Positions 5,934 through 6,548 of a stretch of DNA of 6,548 nucleotides are shown here, one piece after another; the first letter of the stretch is position 1; each line of letters begins with the position of its first letter. The DNA lies in the NCBI GenBank assembly GCA_902803625.1, contig CADCQV010000334.1, positions 1-6,548 on the forward strand, written 5' to 3'. This DNA is from an uncultured Lachnospiraceae bacterium. Lineage in GTDB: Bacteria > Bacillota > Clostridia > Lachnospirales > Lachnospiraceae. Position numbers and translations under genes: made by a program. Under the pieces are notes generated by a model. The model was not told the DNA's origin, did no database searches, and saw only the letters and a program-made list of their open reading frames with translations.

Positions 5934-6548
5934 ATGCATACGATCCTTATCGTCAGTGACAAGAATGATGAAGTGGAAGCTTTGAAAAATGAACTTGTAA
6001 ACAGACATTCCGTTGTTGTGAAGGACAGGGGACAGACTGCCCTCGACTATCTGAAGAGAGCCGAGAAGCTGCCCTCTATCGTTATACTGGATCTGGATCT
6101 CACCTCCATGAAGGGGATAGACCTTCTCGGCTGGATAAAGGACTTCGGCAGGACAAAGGAGCTTCCCGTAATGGTGATCTCCGAAAAGAATACCCCTTCC
6201 TTTGAGCTTCAGGCCTATGTGCTGGGAGCTGTGGATTTCCAGACAAGACCCTTTGTTATCGCAACACTGGTAAGAAAAATAGAGATCCACCTGAAGATGA
6301 TAGAGAAGAACGATTCCCTGATCCAGGCAAACACCATGCTGGCAGGAAACAGCTCCTATCTCCAGAACGCGGTCACAATGTCCATGCAGAACGTGATGAA
6401 CATGCAGCAGTTCATTGTCGGGATAATGACCAGCTTAATCACCAGAAAGGACGGTTTCACGGGGATCCATTCCATGAGGGTCGGGCGTCTTATGCAGATA
6501 CTGATGCAGGAAATGCTGAACCAGAAGATACTGTATCTGGAGCCTGAA
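5934..6548 (+). CDS. Response regulator receiver plus HD-GYP-like domain protein; 3' part missing
   Basis: The first 205 residues are in the window; the gene runs off the right edge. Residues 1 to about 122 form a CheY-like receiver: MHTILIVSDKNDE, phospho-acceptor Asp53 in VILDLDLTSMKG, switch Ser83 in PVMVISEK, and GAVDFQTRPF (98-107). The usual acidic pair is reduced to S8-D9 and the conserved Lys is Arg105. After a helical Met/Gln-rich linker (about 120-165), TRKDGFTGIHSMRV (170-183) matches the opening of HD-GYP domains (R-D-x-x-T-G-x-H-x-x-R-V), with His179 as first metal ligand. Full-length relatives are phosphodiesterases of cyclic di-GMP, or of cGAMP in some bacteria; the HD and GYP motifs themselves lie beyond the window, so activity cannot be judged. 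The start is supported by AGAAGGAG at 5921-5928, 5 bases before the ATG. The gap to the preceding gene is 73 bases with no clear promoter or terminator, so the two are probably co-transcribed. Confidence 0.87.
   Translation, partial: MHTILIVSDKNDEVEALKNELVNRHSVVVKDRGQTALDYLKRAEKLPSIVILDLDLTSMKGIDLLGWIKDFGRTKELPVMVISEKNTPSFELQAYVLGAVDFQTRPFVIATLVRKIEIHLKMIEKNDSLIQANTMLAGNSSYLQNAVTMSMQNVMNMQQFIVGIMTSLITRKDGFTGIHSMRVGRLMQILMQEMLNQKILYLEPE

Noticed and set aside
5805..6290. 161-codon open frame on the minus strand
   Set aside because: It is antisense to the end of the cNMP-domain gene and the start of the receiver gene, both of which have clear domain matches.
1..6548. tRNA or rRNA genes, CRISPR arrays, insertion sequences, attachment sites
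   Set aside because: No repeat-spacer pattern, transposase-like frame, terminal inverted repeats or structural RNA signature was seen; the window looks like an ordinary chromosomal region.

Overview
The window looks like chromosomal DNA of a low-to-mid GC Firmicute, most likely a gut or rumen Clostridia of the Lachnospiraceae type. The basis is the lipoprotein signal peptide style (MKNLKKLLALTMAAAMVISMTAC followed by an A/G/S/D linker), strong AGGAGG-type ribosome binding sites, the BMP-type transporter layout, and a signalling gene pair typical of motile or c-di-GMP-using Clostridia. The genus cannot be fixed from the sequence alone.

Left part, minus strand (4460 down to 1): a four-gene ABC importer operon in the order BMP-family lipoprotein (3162-4460), double-NBD ATPase (1547-3067), first permease (450-1547) and second permease (1-449, cut by the window edge). 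This is the order of the Bacillus subtilis nupNOPQ (yufNOPQ) guanosine/nucleoside importer. The last three genes are packed tightly (TAATG and TAAATG junctions). A GC-rich hairpin sits in the 93-base gap between the lipoprotein and ATPase genes and probably makes the binding protein more abundant than the membrane complex.

Middle, 4461-4882: a divergent regulatory region. On the minus strand there is a plausible extended -10 promoter (about 4692-4720). About 225 bases of leader follow it before the lipoprotein start. The leader holds a hairpin, a convincing intrinsic terminator (stem 4585-4616 plus eight U), a block of overlapping GC-rich inverted repeats, and another hairpin next to the ribosome binding site. 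This looks like a transcription-attenuation or riboswitch-type leader, but I could not match it to a known class. On the plus strand a good sigma-A-type promoter (TTGTGC-17-TATAAT, 4815-4843) drives the right-hand genes.

Right part, plus strand: a protein of two tandem cyclic-nucleotide-binding domains with no DNA-binding or catalytic domain (4883-5860). It is followed 73 bases later by a receiver-domain protein whose C-terminal part begins an HD-GYP-like domain (5934 to the window end, cut). Together they suggest a nucleotide second-messenger module next to a nucleoside importer. That functional link is inference only.
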